NCBI RefSeq assembly: GCF_947305955.1
Contig: NZ_CAMZFB010000027.1
Span: 1 to 38,266, forward strand
Reading direction: 5' to 3'
Source: an uncultured Brevundimonas sp.
GTDB lineage: Bacteria > Pseudomonadota > Alphaproteobacteria > Caulobacterales > Caulobacteraceae
DNA length: 38,266 nucleotides
The position numbers were made by a program, and so were the translations under genes. Of this stretch, positions 8,488 through 17,616 are shown piece after piece (within the stretch, counting starts at the first letter, position 1; every line of letters starts with the position of its first letter). The notes under the pieces are model-generated. The model ran no database searches, was not told the origin of the DNA, and saw nothing but the letters and a program-made list of their open reading frames with translations.

Positions 8488-10058
8488 CCCGTCTAAGTTT
8501 CAAGACCCCGCCGCCTGCCCCCAAGGCCGTGCCGATCAAATCTCCTGTCCGCTCGGCGTTCCGCCTGATGCACTGGGGTTGGGTACTGGCGCGCCATGAC
8601 GCCCTGATCCCGCGAGAGGCCAACCCCATGCTTCCGGCATGGAGCCGCCCGTTCGCAGGTCTGGTTCAGGCCTTTTCCAGCCGCAAGCTGCGCGCCGGTC
8701 GCCCCGGCCAGCGCGTGGGCGCAGCGTGTGAGAAGCTAGGTCCGGTCGCGATCAAGCTGGGTCAGGTTCTGGCCACGCGTGCCGACATTTTCGGCCTTCA
8801 GTTCGCGCAGGATCTGGGCCACCTCAAGGACAAGCTGGCCCCCTTCCCCGTCGAAGAGGCCCGCCGCGAGATCGAGCGTTCCATCGGGCGTCCGGTGGAC
8901 AGCCTCTACACCGAACTCGGTCCCGCCGTCGGCGCGGCATCGCTGGCACAGGCCCACCCCGCCTATCTGGCCGATGGCCGCAAGGTCGCGGTCAAGGTTC
9001 TGCGCCCCGGTATCGAGCGCAAGGTGGCCCAAGGGCTCGATGCCATGCGTCTGGGGGCCAAGGTCGTGGATTGGGCGGTCGAGCCTGCCCGGCGTCTGGA
9101 ACCGCGCGCCTTTGTCGAGATCATCGCCCGCTCGCTGCAGCTTGAACTGGACATGCGTCTGGAAGCCGCCGCGGCGTCCGAACTGGCCGAGGTCATGGCC
9201 AAGGACGGCTATATGGCCGCGCCGGGCGTCATCTGGGACGGCGTGGGCAAGCGCGTCCTGACGCTGGAATGGGCCGATGGCCTGCCGATGACCGATCCAT
9301 CCATGGCCACCCTGCCGGAGACGGACCGCAATATTCTGGCAGACAAGGTGGTCCGCGCCTTCCTCGTGCAGGCGCTGGACCATGGCGTTTTCCATGCCGA
9401 CCTGCATGAAGGCAATCTGTTCGCCAACGGATCGGACAAGATCACCGCCATCGACTTTGGCATCGTGGGCCGCCTTGGCCCGGGCGAAAGACGCTATCTG
9501 GCCGAGATCCTGTGGGGCTTCATCAGCCGCGACTATGACCGCATTTCGCGCGTCCATTTCGAGGCCGGCTATGTCCCGCCGCACCATTCGGTCGATACCT
9601 TCGCACAGGCCCTTCGCGCCGTGGGCGAGCCGGTGATCGGCCGCGCCGCATCACAGGTGTCCATGGGTCGCCTTCTGGGCCAGCTGTTCGAGATTACCGC
9701 CCTGTTCGACATGCACCTGCGCCCCGAACTGGTGCTGTTGCAAAAGACCATGGTGTCGGTCGAAGGTGTGGCGCGTCGTCTGAACCCCGACCACGATCTG
9801 TGGGAAGCTGCCAAGCCGGTGGTGGAACGCTGGATCCGCCGCGAACTGGGCGTTCAGGCACAGGCAAAGGAGTTCGTGGAGGAAGCCCGCGACACCTTGA
9901 AGGCTCTGTCGCAACTGGCGCAGAACCCTCCGCAATCCCAAACGTTAATCATAGAGCGGCCCCGCGCGCCGATCTGGTTGGTGGTGACCGCCACCGCCTC
10001 GGTCTGCGCCTCGGCGGCAGCCTTGATATTGACGCTTTGGCCCAATCTTCTGGGCTGA
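8475..10058 (+). CDS. ubiB: Ubiquinone biosynthesis protein UbiB (ABC1/ADCK ATPase)
   Basis: About 527 residues from GTG 8475; the frame is open further up inside ubiE but without family sequence there. UbiB is a membrane-associated atypical kinase-fold ATPase required for ubiquinone synthesis. The ABC1 features are clear: [18 protein letters not shown] (KxGQ), the Ala-rich GAASLAQAH loop, Lys in VAVKVLRPG, the catalytic loop [10 protein letters not shown] and the metal-binding IDFGIVG. A C-terminal membrane helix (about [20 protein letters not shown]) is visible. The GTG start overlaps the ubiE stop by 13 bases; ATG 8568 would cut the usual N-terminus. The start is the least certain part. 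Confidence 0.93.
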   Translation: MGDLTRLSFKTPPPAPKAVPIKSPVRSAFRLMHWGWVLARHDALIPREANPMLPAWSRPFAGLVQAFSSRKLRAGRPGQRVGAACEKLGPVAIKLGQVLATRADIFGLQFAQDLGHLKDKLAPFPVEEARREIERSIGRPVDSLYTELGPAVGAASLAQAHPAYLADGRKVAVKVLRPGIERKVAQGLDAMRLGAKVVDWAVEPARRLEPRAFVEIIARSLQLELDMRLEAAAASELAEVMAKDGYMAAPGVIWDGVGKRVLTLEWADGLPMTDPSMATLPETDRNILADKVVRAFLVQALDHGVFHADLHEGNLFANGSDKITAIDFGIVGRLGPGERRYLAEILWGFISRDYDRISRVHFEAGYVPPHHSVDTFAQALRAVGEPVIGRAASQVSMGRLLGQLFEITALFDMHLRPELVLLQKTMVSVEGVARRLNPDHDLWEAAKPVVERWIRRELGVQAQAKEFVEEARDTLKALSQLAQNPPQSQTLIIERPRAPIWLVVTATASVCASAAALILTLWPNLLG

Positions 10059-10072
10059 TCATCCGGCCCTGA

Positions 10073-10095
10073 ACGGGTCGCCTGAAAGGACCCGT
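10073..10095 (+). promoter_or_regulatory. Hairpin over the ribosome site of the next gene
   Basis: ACGGGTC (10073-10079) pairs with GACCCGT (10089-10095). The second arm begins within the AAAGGA Shine-Dalgarno (10085-10090) of the gene starting at 10098, so folding could reduce its translation, or the hairpin may simply help end the ubiB message. Confidence 0.4.
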
Positions 10096-10097
10096 CC

Positions 10098-10598
10098 ATG
10101 AAGACTATCCTCCTCCCCTTAAGTCTTGTGGCGGCGCTCGCAGCTTCGGCCGCGGGTGCCCAGACCACCACCGCGCCTCAATCCACTACCCCTCAGACGC
10201 CGGTTGTGGCCGCCACCCTGCCCAACAGCTTCGACCGCGCGCAGGACCCGCAAATCCCGACCGCATCGTCGCCCAATCCGACTGCGGCCCCCGCATCGGC
10301 CCCGGATATTGCGCGTGCCGAAACCGCCCTGCGCGAGGTGATCCTCGCCCTGCAGTCGGGTCAGGTGGACTATGCGGTTTTCAGTGACGATCTGGCCGGA
10401 AAGCTGCGCCCGCAGGCCGAACAGGTCGGCGCGCTGCTGCAACAGTTCGGTGCCCTGAAGACCATGACCCACCCGGGCCAGCCCGACGGCGTCGACTTGT
10501 TCCGTGTCGAGTTTGAAAATCAGGCGACCGAATGGGTCATTGGCTTCGACAACGATGACCAGATCGCAGCCCTACTGTTCCGTCCGGCCGAAGATTAA
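10098..10598 (+). CDS. Exported protein with an NTF2-like C-terminal domain
   Basis: 166 residues. A clear signal peptide (MKTILLPLSLVAALAASAAGAQ, cleavage at about AGA-QT) is followed by a Pro/Thr/Ala-rich linker (about 22-70). The C-terminal 90 residues (ALREVILALQSGQVDYAVF to IAALLFRP) have the pattern of a small NTF2-like domain often seen attached to exported serine hydrolases, in which a helix, a 'FxxxLxxxLxPQ' stretch and a final strand pair recur. No catalytic domain is attached here. Function unknown; it may be periplasmic. The stop is 2 bases from the stop of convergent arfB. Confidence 0.75.
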   Translation: MKTILLPLSLVAALAASAAGAQTTTAPQSTTPQTPVVAATLPNSFDRAQDPQIPTASSPNPTAAPASAPDIARAETALREVILALQSGQVDYAVFSDDLAGKLRPQAEQVGALLQQFGALKTMTHPGQPDGVDLFRVEFENQATEWVIGFDNDDQIAALLFRPAED

Positions 10599-10600
10599 AC

Positions 10601-11014
10601 CTAGTCGAAACTGACCTTGCCCCGCCCGCTCTTGATCACAGAGCGGGTGGACTTGGCCTTGAGGCGGCGTTCCTTGGAACTGCGGGTCGGCTTGGTCGGC
10701 ACGCGATAGGCCTGCCGCACCGCCGCTTCGGCCACCATCTGCTCCAGCCGCTCAATAGCGTCCTCGCGATTGCGCTCCTGCGTGCGGAAGCGGGTGGCGG
10801 TGATCACGATCACCCCGTCCAGTGTCAGGCGGCTGCCCGCCTTCTTCATCAGCCGCTCGCGCGTGTAATCGTTCAGACTGGGCGAGTTCTTGGCGTCGAA
10901 CCGCATCTGCACGGCGGTCGAGACCTTGTTGACATTCTGCCCGCCCGGACCACCGGCGCGGTAGAAGCGGAACTCCAGTTCCTCGTCAGGAATGCGGCGT
11001 TTGATCTCGGCCAT
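10601..11014 (-). CDS. arfB: Alternative ribosome-rescue peptidyl-tRNA hydrolase ArfB
   Basis: 137 residues, the normal length of ArfB/YaeJ (bacterial ICT1). It releases peptides from ribosomes stalled without a stop codon. The catalytic GGQ loop (YRAGGPGGQNVNKVSTAV) lies at about residues 20-37, and the basic tail that enters the empty mRNA channel is present (about 105-137, rich in Lys/Arg). The stop-codon-recognition domains of RF1/RF2 are absent. The ATG at 11014 overlaps the upstream stop by one base (TGATG), so it is coupled to the YaiI-family gene. Longer upstream frame is inside that gene and is rejected. Confidence 0.94.
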   Translation of the reverse strand: MAEIKRRIPDEELEFRFYRAGGPGGQNVNKVSTAVQMRFDAKNSPSLNDYTRERLMKKAGSRLTLDGVIVITATRFRTQERNREDAIERLEQMVAEAAVRQAYRVPTKPTRSSKERRLKAKSTRSVIKSGRGKVSFD

Positions 11015-11469
11015 CACGCCTTCCTTGCCGCACGGGCCGATGCCGCATCCAGCGCCTGAAGGAAGCGCGAACGGTCGGCGTTGGAAAAGGGCGGCGGGCC
11101 GGAAGTTTCGATGCCCATAGAGCGCAGGTGCTCGCCCACCATCCGCCCGGCCAGGGCCGAGCCTATGGTGTTCTCGTCCAGAACCGTGCCGTTTGGGCGA
11201 ATGCATTCCGCGCCCGACTTCAGGCAGCGTTCGGCCAGCGGAAAGTCATTGGTGATGACCACATCCCCCTTGCCTGCCCGCTCGGCAATCCAGTCATCGG
11301 CCACGTCAGGGCCTGCATCGACCACCACCTGTTGGATCAGGCTTTCCTGTGGCGTGCGGATCCAGCTGTTCGACACCACCCACACCGGCCAATTCAGGCG
11401 CCGCGCCACGCGGTACACCTCTTCCTTCACGGGACAGGCATCGGCATCGATGTAGAAGGTCTTGGCCAT
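11014..11469 (-). CDS. YaiI/YqxD family protein (UPF0178, DUF188)
   Basis: 151 residues, full length. The N-terminal YIDADACPVKEEVYRVA motif and internal ITNDFPLAERCL are diagnostic of the family, which has a PIN/NYN nuclease-like fold with clustered Asp residues; biochemical role not established. Start at ATG 11469 (MAKTFYIDADACP). Overlaps arfB by one base and likely forms a two-gene unit. Confidence 0.9.
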   Translation of the reverse strand: MAKTFYIDADACPVKEEVYRVARRLNWPVWVVSNSWIRTPQESLIQQVVVDAGPDVADDWIAERAGKGDVVITNDFPLAERCLKSGAECIRPNGTVLDENTIGSALAGRMVGEHLRSMGIETSGPPPFSNADRSRFLQALDAASARAARKA

Positions 11470-11502
11470 AGCCCCTTCTAACGCAGCGCCAGACAAACAA
11501 AA

Positions 11503-11529
11503 GGGCATCCGGCCCTAGACCGGATGCCC
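11503..11529 (-). terminator. Terminator of the amidohydrolase operon
   Basis: Perfect 10-bp stem GGGCATCCGG (11503-11512)/CCGGATGCCC (11520-11529) with a 7-base loop, followed on the minus strand by TTTTGTTTG. It separates the amidohydrolase pair from the YaiI gene. Confidence 0.88.
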
Positions 11530-11551
11530 CCGTGTTCAAACGCCGAAGCGT

Positions 11552-12898
11552 TTAGTGGCTGTACTGCGCCGGCATCGCCCCTACCGCGTTGGGCAGATAG
11601 CGGTCACGCAGGTGCAGGTTGCGGGCCTGAAGCGGTTGTTCCACGCCTTCGATCAGGATGGCCTGCGGTTGGCTGAGCGGCTCCAGCGGATCACCCGACC
11701 AGACCACCACATCAGCCGCAGCACCGGCTTTCAGCTCGCCGAACTGGCCATCAAAGCCAAAGATGCGGGCCGGATTGACCGTGATGGCCGCGATGGCGGC
11801 ATCGAACGGCAGGCCGTGGGACACGGCATTACCGGCGTTGTAGCGCATCTCGCGGGCGCGATGGACCGAGCCTTCATTGCCCTTGAGCGCGATCACCACA
11901 CCCGCCGCATGCAGGGCCGCAGCGTTTTGCATACGGGCAGCGCGCATTTCGAAATTGGCGGGCAGGTTGGTGATCGGATGGACCAGCACCGGCACATTGG
12001 CCGCCGCGATCTCATTGGCCACCAGCCAGCCTTCAGCAGCACCGTCGAGGATGATCTTCAGACCTTCCTCGCGGGCTAGACGCAGGACCTGCTGGATGTC
12101 CGCAGCACGGTCCACGGTGACGATCAGGGGCATACGGCCTTCGACCACCGGGATCAGCGCCTCAAGGTCGGCACGAGACAGCGACAGGGCGCGCATGTCG
12201 CCACGGTCATAGGCGGCCTTGTTACGGGCGTAGGCACGCACCTCGTTCAGGGTTTCCTTGAACAGGACGAACTGGGCACCGCGACCACCACCGGCCACAC
12301 GGGCACCGGCCTCGCCAAAGGGAGCGGTCATCGCCACCTTGGACTTCACCAGAATGTCCGAGCCGTCCTTGAGCTTGATGACAGCTGCCTGACCGGCGAA
12401 CAGGCCAGGCGACTGATAGCCACCATTGCCCGCACCGGCGAAGTCGGAGTCGTCGTGGCTGTGACCACCGCCCGAGCCGCTGTGCTGGGGCGTGACCACC
12501 GCACGGGTGATACCGCCAAGGCGCGCCGTCGGGATGGCAATCGACCACGGGTCCAGACCATAGGACAGGTCAAAGGCGGCGGTCAGGGTGTTGGCATTGT
12601 TGGACACATCGACCGTGCCGCGCACGGCACCGACCTCGTGGCCGCCCAGACCGGAGTCCACAGCAACCAGACCCGGCGTGACGATCTTGCCGGTGGCATC
12701 GATGGTGCGGATGCCGGACGGCGCAGCGCCCGTGCCCACCGAGACGACGCGACCGTTACGGATCACCACAGTGCCGTTTTCGATGGTCGAGGTGCCGGTC
12801 AGAACCTTGCCGCCCACGATGGCGACATCCTGTGCCAGGGCCGGAGCTGCGCACAGCAGGGTCGCAGCCGCTGCTGCGAGAAGAGATTTCATACGCAT
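11552..12898 (-). CDS. Amidohydrolase-family protein lacking the HxH metal motif
   Basis: 448 residues with a signal peptide (LLAAAAATLLCAAPALAQ, cleavage at about residue 23). The fold is that of imidazolonepropionase-like amidohydrolases: N-terminal strand region VAIVGGKVLTG, TPGLVAVDSGLG, and the C-terminal NPARIFGFDGQFGELKAGAAADVVVWSGDPLEP. Where the partner upstream has HSH, this protein reads DSG (Asp81, Gly83), and where the partner has IHSDD it reads LKGNE. The usual zinc ligands are therefore missing, so it may be a non-catalytic partner. It begins 2 bases after the stop of the upstream amidohydrolase, so co-expression is very likely. It contains a His/Gly/Ser-rich loop (SGSGGGHSHDDSD). 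Confidence 0.88.
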   Translation of the reverse strand: MRMKSLLAAAAATLLCAAPALAQDVAIVGGKVLTGTSTIENGTVVIRNGRVVSVGTGAAPSGIRTIDATGKIVTPGLVAVDSGLGGHEVGAVRGTVDVSNNANTLTAAFDLSYGLDPWSIAIPTARLGGITRAVVTPQHSGSGGGHSHDDSDFAGAGNGGYQSPGLFAGQAAVIKLKDGSDILVKSKVAMTAPFGEAGARVAGGGRGAQFVLFKETLNEVRAYARNKAAYDRGDMRALSLSRADLEALIPVVEGRMPLIVTVDRAADIQQVLRLAREEGLKIILDGAAEGWLVANEIAAANVPVLVHPITNLPANFEMRAARMQNAAALHAAGVVIALKGNEGSVHRAREMRYNAGNAVSHGLPFDAAIAAITVNPARIFGFDGQFGELKAGAAADVVVWSGDPLEPLSQPQAILIEGVEQPLQARNLHLRDRYLPNAVGAMPAQYSH

Positions 12899-12900
12899 GA

Positions 12901-14394
12901 TCAGCGGGCTCCCTGTGCGACGCCGGCTGCCGGACGGGCAAAGCCCGGTTGGCCGAGTTCGAAATCGGACACCGGCTGATAGGCCGGATTACTACGGTCA
13001 TAGGTCAGTGCGCCGTCGATAAAGACCTGATCGGCGCGGGCATAGACGGACAGCGGATTGGCGCTCCAGATCACGACGTCGGCGCGCTTGCCGACTTCAA
13101 GCGATCCGGTTTCCTTGTCGATGCCAATGGCGCGGGCCGCGTTCAGGGTGAACCAGCTGATCGCGCGCTCTTCGGGAATGTTCAGGCCTGCACGGCGACC
13201 GGCCGACAGCGAGGCGGCGGCCTCCTGATTGAGGCGCTGGGTCAGTTCCTGATCATCGGAGTGGATGACAGCACAGGAGCCTTGGGCCGCATCGACGATG
13301 GCGGCGTTTTCCTCGATCCCGTCCAGAGCTTCCATCTTGAAGCCCCACCAGCCGGTCCACATGCCCGCGCAGATGCCCTTGGCGGCCAGTTGCGGGGCCA
13401 TTTTGTAGGCCTCGATGGCGTGGTGGAAGGTGGTGATCTTGAAGCCGAACTCCTCGGCCAGATCCATCATCAGCGCCATCTCATCGGCGCGGTAGCAGTG
13501 GTTCTGGACCAAAATGGAGCCGTCCAGAACACCGGCAATGGTTTCCAGCTGCAGGTTACGGGTCGGCGGCGTGCCCTGCCCCGTTTCGCGCCACTTGTTC
13601 CACTTGTCGCGGTAATCCTGCGCGGCGATGAAGGCGGCGCGGTAGCCCGCCATATTGCCCATGCCGGTGGCCGGCGACTGGTTGCGGCTGCCATAGACGC
13701 GCGACGGGTTTTCACCGCAGGCCATCTTCAGACCATAGGGCGCGTCGGGGAATTTCATGGCCTGCATGGTGGTGGCCGGAACGTTGCGGATAGTCACACC
13801 GCGACCGCCGAACAGGTTGGCCGACCCGGGCAGGATCTGGAGCGTAGTCACGCCACCGGCACGGGCGGTGTTAAAGCCCGGATCCTGTGGCCACAGCGAG
13901 TGTTCGGACCAGACCTGAGCGGTATTGGGGTTAGTGGCTTCGTTGCCGTCGCTCATCCCCTGCACACCCGGCGAAGGATAGACGCCAAGGTGGCTGTGAA
14001 TGTCGATCACGCCGGGCGAGACAAAGCGGCCACGGCCATCCACGATCTGGTGCCCCTGCGGGACCGGAGTGGAGGCATCGCCGATGGCGGCGATACGGCC
14101 GTCGGTCACGACCACGACGCCGTTTTCAATCTTGCGACCGGCACCGTCAAAAACGGTGGCACCGACAATTGCCATGTCCTGACGCGGCAGCGGCGCATAG
14201 GTCGACGGATAGGGATTGAGGTCAGACGCGCTGTTCAGACCCGGTGCCAGTGCCCGCGACGAACGGGCCGGCTCTGCACTGGCGCTCGCGTTGGACGACG
14301 CCTCCCCCGTGGTGGCGCAGGCCGTCAGCATCAGCGCACCCATGGCGCATGACAGGATAGCGAGGCTGGGACCCCGCAAACGATTTACAAACAT
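12901..14394 (-). CDS. Exported amidohydrolase (imidazolonepropionase-like), lipoprotein
   Basis: 497 residues from ATG 14394, which is preceded by GAGGGGG; the longer frame to 14433 lacks a better site. The N-terminus has a hydrophobic stretch ending in the lipobox LTAC (Cys26), so it is probably membrane-anchored in the periplasm. The metal site is intact: His133-x-His135 (VIDIHSHLG), later histidines (QNHCYRADE, TFHHAIEAYK) and the Asp in AVIHSDDQE. C-terminal TGSLEVGKRADVVIWSANPL is typical. Substrate unknown; related enzymes are cyclic amidases or dipeptidases. First gene of a pair with the metal-less paralogue. Confidence 0.9.
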   Translation of the reverse strand: MFVNRLRGPSLAILSCAMGALMLTACATTGEASSNASASAEPARSSRALAPGLNSASDLNPYPSTYAPLPRQDMAIVGATVFDGAGRKIENGVVVVTDGRIAAIGDASTPVPQGHQIVDGRGRFVSPGVIDIHSHLGVYPSPGVQGMSDGNEATNPNTAQVWSEHSLWPQDPGFNTARAGGVTTLQILPGSANLFGGRGVTIRNVPATTMQAMKFPDAPYGLKMACGENPSRVYGSRNQSPATGMGNMAGYRAAFIAAQDYRDKWNKWRETGQGTPPTRNLQLETIAGVLDGSILVQNHCYRADEMALMMDLAEEFGFKITTFHHAIEAYKMAPQLAAKGICAGMWTGWWGFKMEALDGIEENAAIVDAAQGSCAVIHSDDQELTQRLNQEAAASLSAGRRAGLNIPEERAISWFTLNAARAIGIDKETGSLEVGKRADVVIWSANPLSVYARADQVFIDGALTYDRSNPAYQPVSDFELGQPGFARPAAGVAQGAR

Positions 14395-14479
14395 GGGCGA
14401 ACCCCCTCGCACCCGCAGTCTGCGGGCAGACAACGGCGGTCATTCAAGGGGGCATCCGGCGTGACTGTAAAGGCCGAAT

Positions 14480-14761
14480 TCAGTCTTTCGACAATCTTTC
14501 GCGCACTTCTTCGTCAGTCAGGTCGGTAACCTCAACCATCTTCAATCTGGACTGGCTTCCGCGGGCCAAATTCACGTTACGACGCGGCACGCCCAGCACC
14601 TTGGCCAGCAACCGAACCAAGGCGTCATTGGCCTCGCCCTCCACCGGCTGCGCCCGTACGCGGACCTTCAGGACCGGACGCCCATCAGGATCGACATCCC
14701 AGCCCTCGACAGCGTCCTTGGAAGATTTGGGGGTCAGTTTGACGGGTATGCGTGCGCTCAT
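14480..14761 (-). CDS. DUF167/UPF0235 family protein
   Basis: 93 residues, the usual size. The motif block RVRAQPVEGEANDALVRLLAKVLGVPRRNVNLARGSQSRLKMVEV is diagnostic of this conserved small-protein family (YggU-like), of unknown function. Start at ATG 14761 (MSARIPVKLTPKSS); the longer frame upstream runs into the divergent promoter region. The downstream space to 14872 separates it from a divergent membrane protein. Confidence 0.9.
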   Translation of the reverse strand: MSARIPVKLTPKSSKDAVEGWDVDPDGRPVLKVRVRAQPVEGEANDALVRLLAKVLGVPRRNVNLARGSQSRLKMVEVTDLTDEEVRERLSKD

Positions 14762-14871
14762 GACCCCTGTTTGGCCGCTGGCGGCGCGTTCGCCAAGACC
14801 TGCCGCCGTCTCTCGGGTCAGGAACGTCCGCTGCGGCCCAACCGTTGATGACATGTCGGTACGGGGACCCC

Positions 14872-15321
14872 ATGAAAATCGCTATCGCAATCCTGCTCGT
14901 CATCCTGAACCTTGCCATGTGGTCGGCAGCGGTCTGGATTGCCTTCAAGCTCATCCGGCGCATGCCGAGGATCGGGCCGAAAGGCACGCTTGTTACCTCG
15001 CCGGACGGCAGAACGGTCGTTCCCGTCTATGCCACGTTTACAGGCGTACGCGGCGTGTGGCGGTGGCTCTGCGTCGCCAGCAACAGCATGAACCCCCACC
15101 TGCGGATCACCGCCGAGGGCATCGAATATCGCGTTACCTTCGCTCGTACAGTGCGGTTCGAGGATATCCGCTCGGTCGAGATCATGACCGGCCCCCTCAC
15201 CGTGAACCTGATGTTCACCTTCAACACAGGGCCTTGGACGCTGGCCGCCAATGTCGGCGACGAAGCATTGGCGCAGCAGGTTCTGGACAGGCTTCCGGCG
15301 CGTCTCAGGTCGCAGGCATGA
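14872..15321 (+). CDS. Small membrane protein with a PH-like domain
   Basis: 149 residues. One N-terminal membrane helix (about residues 2-23, AIAILLVILNLAMWSAAVWIAF) precedes a soluble part whose strand-rich pattern (LRITAEGIEYRVTFARTVRFEDIRSVEIMTGPLTVNLMFTF) resembles bacterial PH-type domains. I do not recognise a specific family. Start at ATG 14872 with GGGGA just upstream; the alternative TTG at 14845 is less likely. Function unknown. Confidence 0.75.
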   Translation: MKIAIAILLVILNLAMWSAAVWIAFKLIRRMPRIGPKGTLVTSPDGRTVVPVYATFTGVRGVWRWLCVASNSMNPHLRITAEGIEYRVTFARTVRFEDIRSVEIMTGPLTVNLMFTFNTGPWTLAANVGDEALAQQVLDRLPARLRSQA

Positions 15322-15380
15322 AAAAAGCGCGCCGGACCCGAAGTTCCGACGCACCTTTCAATAGATAGAGCCGAGGGCTC

Positions 15381-16310
15381 TTAGCCCAGAGCGGCCATCA
15401 GTTCCGGAACGACCGTCTTATAGTCGCCCACGATGCCGAAGTCGGCCACTTGGAAGATCGGAGCGTCGGCATCCTTGTTGATGGCGACGATGATCTTGGA
15501 GTCCTTCATACCGGCGAGGTGCTGGATCGCGCCCGAGATACCGACAGCGATATAGACCTGAGGCGCGACGACCTTGCCGGTCTGACCGACTTGGTAATCG
15601 TTCGGGGCATAGCCAGCGTCCACCGCGGCGCGCGAGGCACCGACGGCGGCGCCCAGCTTGTCGGCCAGCGGCTCGATGACAGCCTTGAACTCATCGGCCG
15701 AGCCTAGGGCGCGACCGCCCGAGACGACGATCTTGGCAGCGCCCAGTTCCGGACGGTCCGACTTGACCATTTCTTCCGAAACGAAAGCGATCTTGGCACC
15801 TTCGGCAGCGGCAACGGTCTCGACCGAGGCCGAGCCACCTTCACCGGCCGCGGCGAATGCGGTCGGGCGCACGGTGATCACCTTCTTGGCGTCCGAGGTC
15901 TGGACGGTTTCGAGAGCGTTACCGGCGTAGATCGGACGGACGAAGGTGTCAGCCGAGACGACTTCCACGATGTCCGAGATCGGGGCCACATCCAGCTTGG
16001 CAGCGATACGCGGGGCGTAGTTCTTGCCGTCGGTGTTGGCCGGAACGAGGATAGCGTCATAGTTGGCAGCCAGCGGCACAACGGTGGCTTCTACGGCTTC
16101 GGCCAGGCCGTGCGAGACGGCTTCACCTTCGGCCAGCAGGACCTTGCGCACGCCGTCGATCTTGGCAGCGGCGTCGGCAACAGCTTGCGCGCCCTTGCCC
16201 AGAACCAGCACGTCCACATCGCCCGAGATGGCCTTGGCGGCGGTCACGGTCTTGTGGGTGGTGTCGCGGACGGCCGAGCCGTCGTGGTCAGCAATAACGA
16301 GAACAGCCAT
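15381..16310 (-). CDS. etfA: Electron transfer flavoprotein alpha subunit
   Basis: 309 residues, normal length. With EtfB it carries electrons from acyl-CoA and related dehydrogenases to ETF-ubiquinone oxidoreductase. The FAD-binding C-terminal domain is clear: [23 protein letters not shown], then [19 protein letters not shown] and [20 protein letters not shown]. The ATG overlaps the etfB stop by one base (TAATG), so the two are coupled and would be made in equal amounts. Confidence 0.97.
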   Translation of the reverse strand: MAVLVIADHDGSAVRDTTHKTVTAAKAISGDVDVLVLGKGAQAVADAAAKIDGVRKVLLAEGEAVSHGLAEAVEATVVPLAANYDAILVPANTDGKNYAPRIAAKLDVAPISDIVEVVSADTFVRPIYAGNALETVQTSDAKKVITVRPTAFAAAGEGGSASVETVAAAEGAKIAFVSEEMVKSDRPELGAAKIVVSGGRALGSADEFKAVIEPLADKLGAAVGASRAAVDAGYAPNDYQVGQTGKVVAPQVYIAVGISGAIQHLAGMKDSKIIVAINKDADAPIFQVADFGIVGDYKTVVPELMAALG

Positions 16311-17074
16311 TACAGAGCACCTGCGTCTTTGAGCTTAGCAACCAGTTCAGCGGCGTCGGCCACCTTGATACCAGCCGAACGCTTCGGCGGCTCGGTAACC
16401 TTGAGGACCTTCAGACGGTCGGCCACGTCGACACCGTAGTCGGCGACCGACTTGGTGACGATTTCCTTCTTCTTCGCCTTCATGATGTTCGGCAGCGAAG
16501 CGTAGCGCGGGGTGTTCAGGCGCAGGTCAACGGTGACCACGGCCGGAAGCTCGGCGGCAACGGTTTGCAGACCGCCATCGACTTCGCGGGTCACGGTCGC
16601 CTTGCCGCCGTCAATGACCAGCTTGCCGGCGAAGGTGGCTTGCGGCCAGTCCAGCAGGGCGGCGAGCATCTGGCCGACAGCGTTGTTGTCGCCGTCGATC
16701 GATTGCTTGCCCATCAGGATCAGGTCCGGCTTTTCCTCATCGACGACAGCCTTGAGGAGCTTGGCGACGGCCAGCGGCTCGAGGTCGGCGTCCGACTGGA
16801 CCAGAATGCCGCGGTCGGCACCCATGGCCAGAGCCGTACGGATGGTCTCTTGGGCTTGGGTCACGCCGATCGAAACGACAACGATCTCGCTGGCGGTGCC
16901 GGCAGCGTGGTGTTCCTTGCCTTCCTTCAGGCGCACGGCCTCTTCGACGGCGATTTCGTCGAAGGGGTTCATGCTCATCTTAACGTTGGCCAGATCAACG
17001 CCGGTCTGGTCCGCCTTGACGCGAGCCTTCACGTTGGAGTCGATCACCCGTTTCACCGGGACAAGTATCTTCAT
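16310..17074 (-). CDS. etfB: Electron transfer flavoprotein beta subunit
   Basis: 254 residues. N-terminal [12 protein letters not shown], the AMP-binding region (about residues 85-140) and the EtfB signature [23 protein letters not shown] are all present. First gene of etfBA. A TTGACA lies on the minus strand at 17133-17138, about 60 bases upstream, and could be a -35 element; no good -10 is obvious. In many alphaproteobacteria PduO-type adenosyltransferase and a HIG1 protein sit directly upstream, as they nearly do here. Confidence 0.97.
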   Translation of the reverse strand: MKILVPVKRVIDSNVKARVKADQTGVDLANVKMSMNPFDEIAVEEAVRLKEGKEHHAAGTASEIVVVSIGVTQAQETIRTALAMGADRGILVQSDADLEPLAVAKLLKAVVDEEKPDLILMGKQSIDGDNNAVGQMLAALLDWPQATFAGKLVIDGGKATVTREVDGGLQTVAAELPAVVTVDLRLNTPRYASLPNIMKAKKKEIVTKSVADYGVDVADRLKVLKVTEPPKRSAGIKVADAAELVAKLKDAGAL

Positions 17075-17198
17075 GAGACTATCCGCTTGATCGTCGAAAG
17101 TTTGGGGAGGGATTGGACGGTAAGTCCGCGCCTGTCAACGTAACCTAGGGTGAAGTTCAGGCATTCCAATAGCTGAATTTTGATCTATAGGTCCCGTT

Positions 17199-17540
17199 AT
17201 GAAGCGCTTTTTGACCTTTCGTCGGTTGTCGATCATTTTTGCAGGCGTGTTTGCCCTTGCCCTGATCGGCGTGTTTGTCCTGCAGCGCGTCTGGGTTGAT
17301 CCGGAAATCGCCTGCAGCCGTAAAGGCCACTGGTACGACATGGAAACGCGCATCTGCGCGCAGCCCATCTACATCCCCGACATAACCGGACGGGCCGAAG
17401 GCGTATCCCGTGCAGAGGCTTCGGCGGCCATGAACAAGGATCTGGTCGACAAGGAAGCCCAGCTGGCGGCCTATAACCGCGCCAAACAGGCCGCGACCGA
17501 TGCCGAGCGCGCCCGCGTCGAAGCCCTGACCAAGGACTGA
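17199..17540 (+). CDS. Small membrane-anchored protein, unrecognised
   Basis: 113 residues. A basic N-terminus and one hydrophobic helix (about 11-29) would anchor it, with the remainder outside. The outer part has two cysteines (Cys39, Cys53), which could form a disulfide around a GHWYDMETRI segment, then an Ala/Glu/Lys-rich helical tail (about 70-113, probable coiled coil). I do not recognise the family. It is oriented against the etf and PduO genes and sits between them, ending in a strong terminator shared with the facing gene. Confidence 0.7.
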   Translation: MKRFLTFRRLSIIFAGVFALALIGVFVLQRVWVDPEIACSRKGHWYDMETRICAQPIYIPDITGRAEGVSRAEASAAMNKDLVDKEAQLAAYNRAKQAATDAERARVEALTKD

Positions 17541-17561
17541 TCGTCGGATTAGAGTTCATAG

Positions 17562-17600
17562 AAAAAGGGCTGCGACACGTTGGATGTCGCAGCCCTTTTT
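17562..17600. terminator. Bidirectional terminator
   Basis: Perfect 16-bp inverted repeat: AAAAAGGGCTGCGACA (17562-17577) and TGTCGCAGCCCTTTTT (17585-17600), 7-base loop. A-rich and T-rich flanks on both sides let it serve the plus-strand small protein gene and the minus-strand pduO gene. Confidence 0.93.
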
Positions 17601-17616
17601 CGTGTCCTGAGGCAGG

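Noticed and set aside
12949..14352. 467-residue frame opposite the first amidohydrolase
   Set aside because: Antisense shadow; the other strand has a signal, lipobox and catalytic motifs.
15322..15358. Terminator between the PH-like protein and etfA
   Set aside because: A-rich start and C/T-rich end suggest one, but the stem has several mismatches and bulges.
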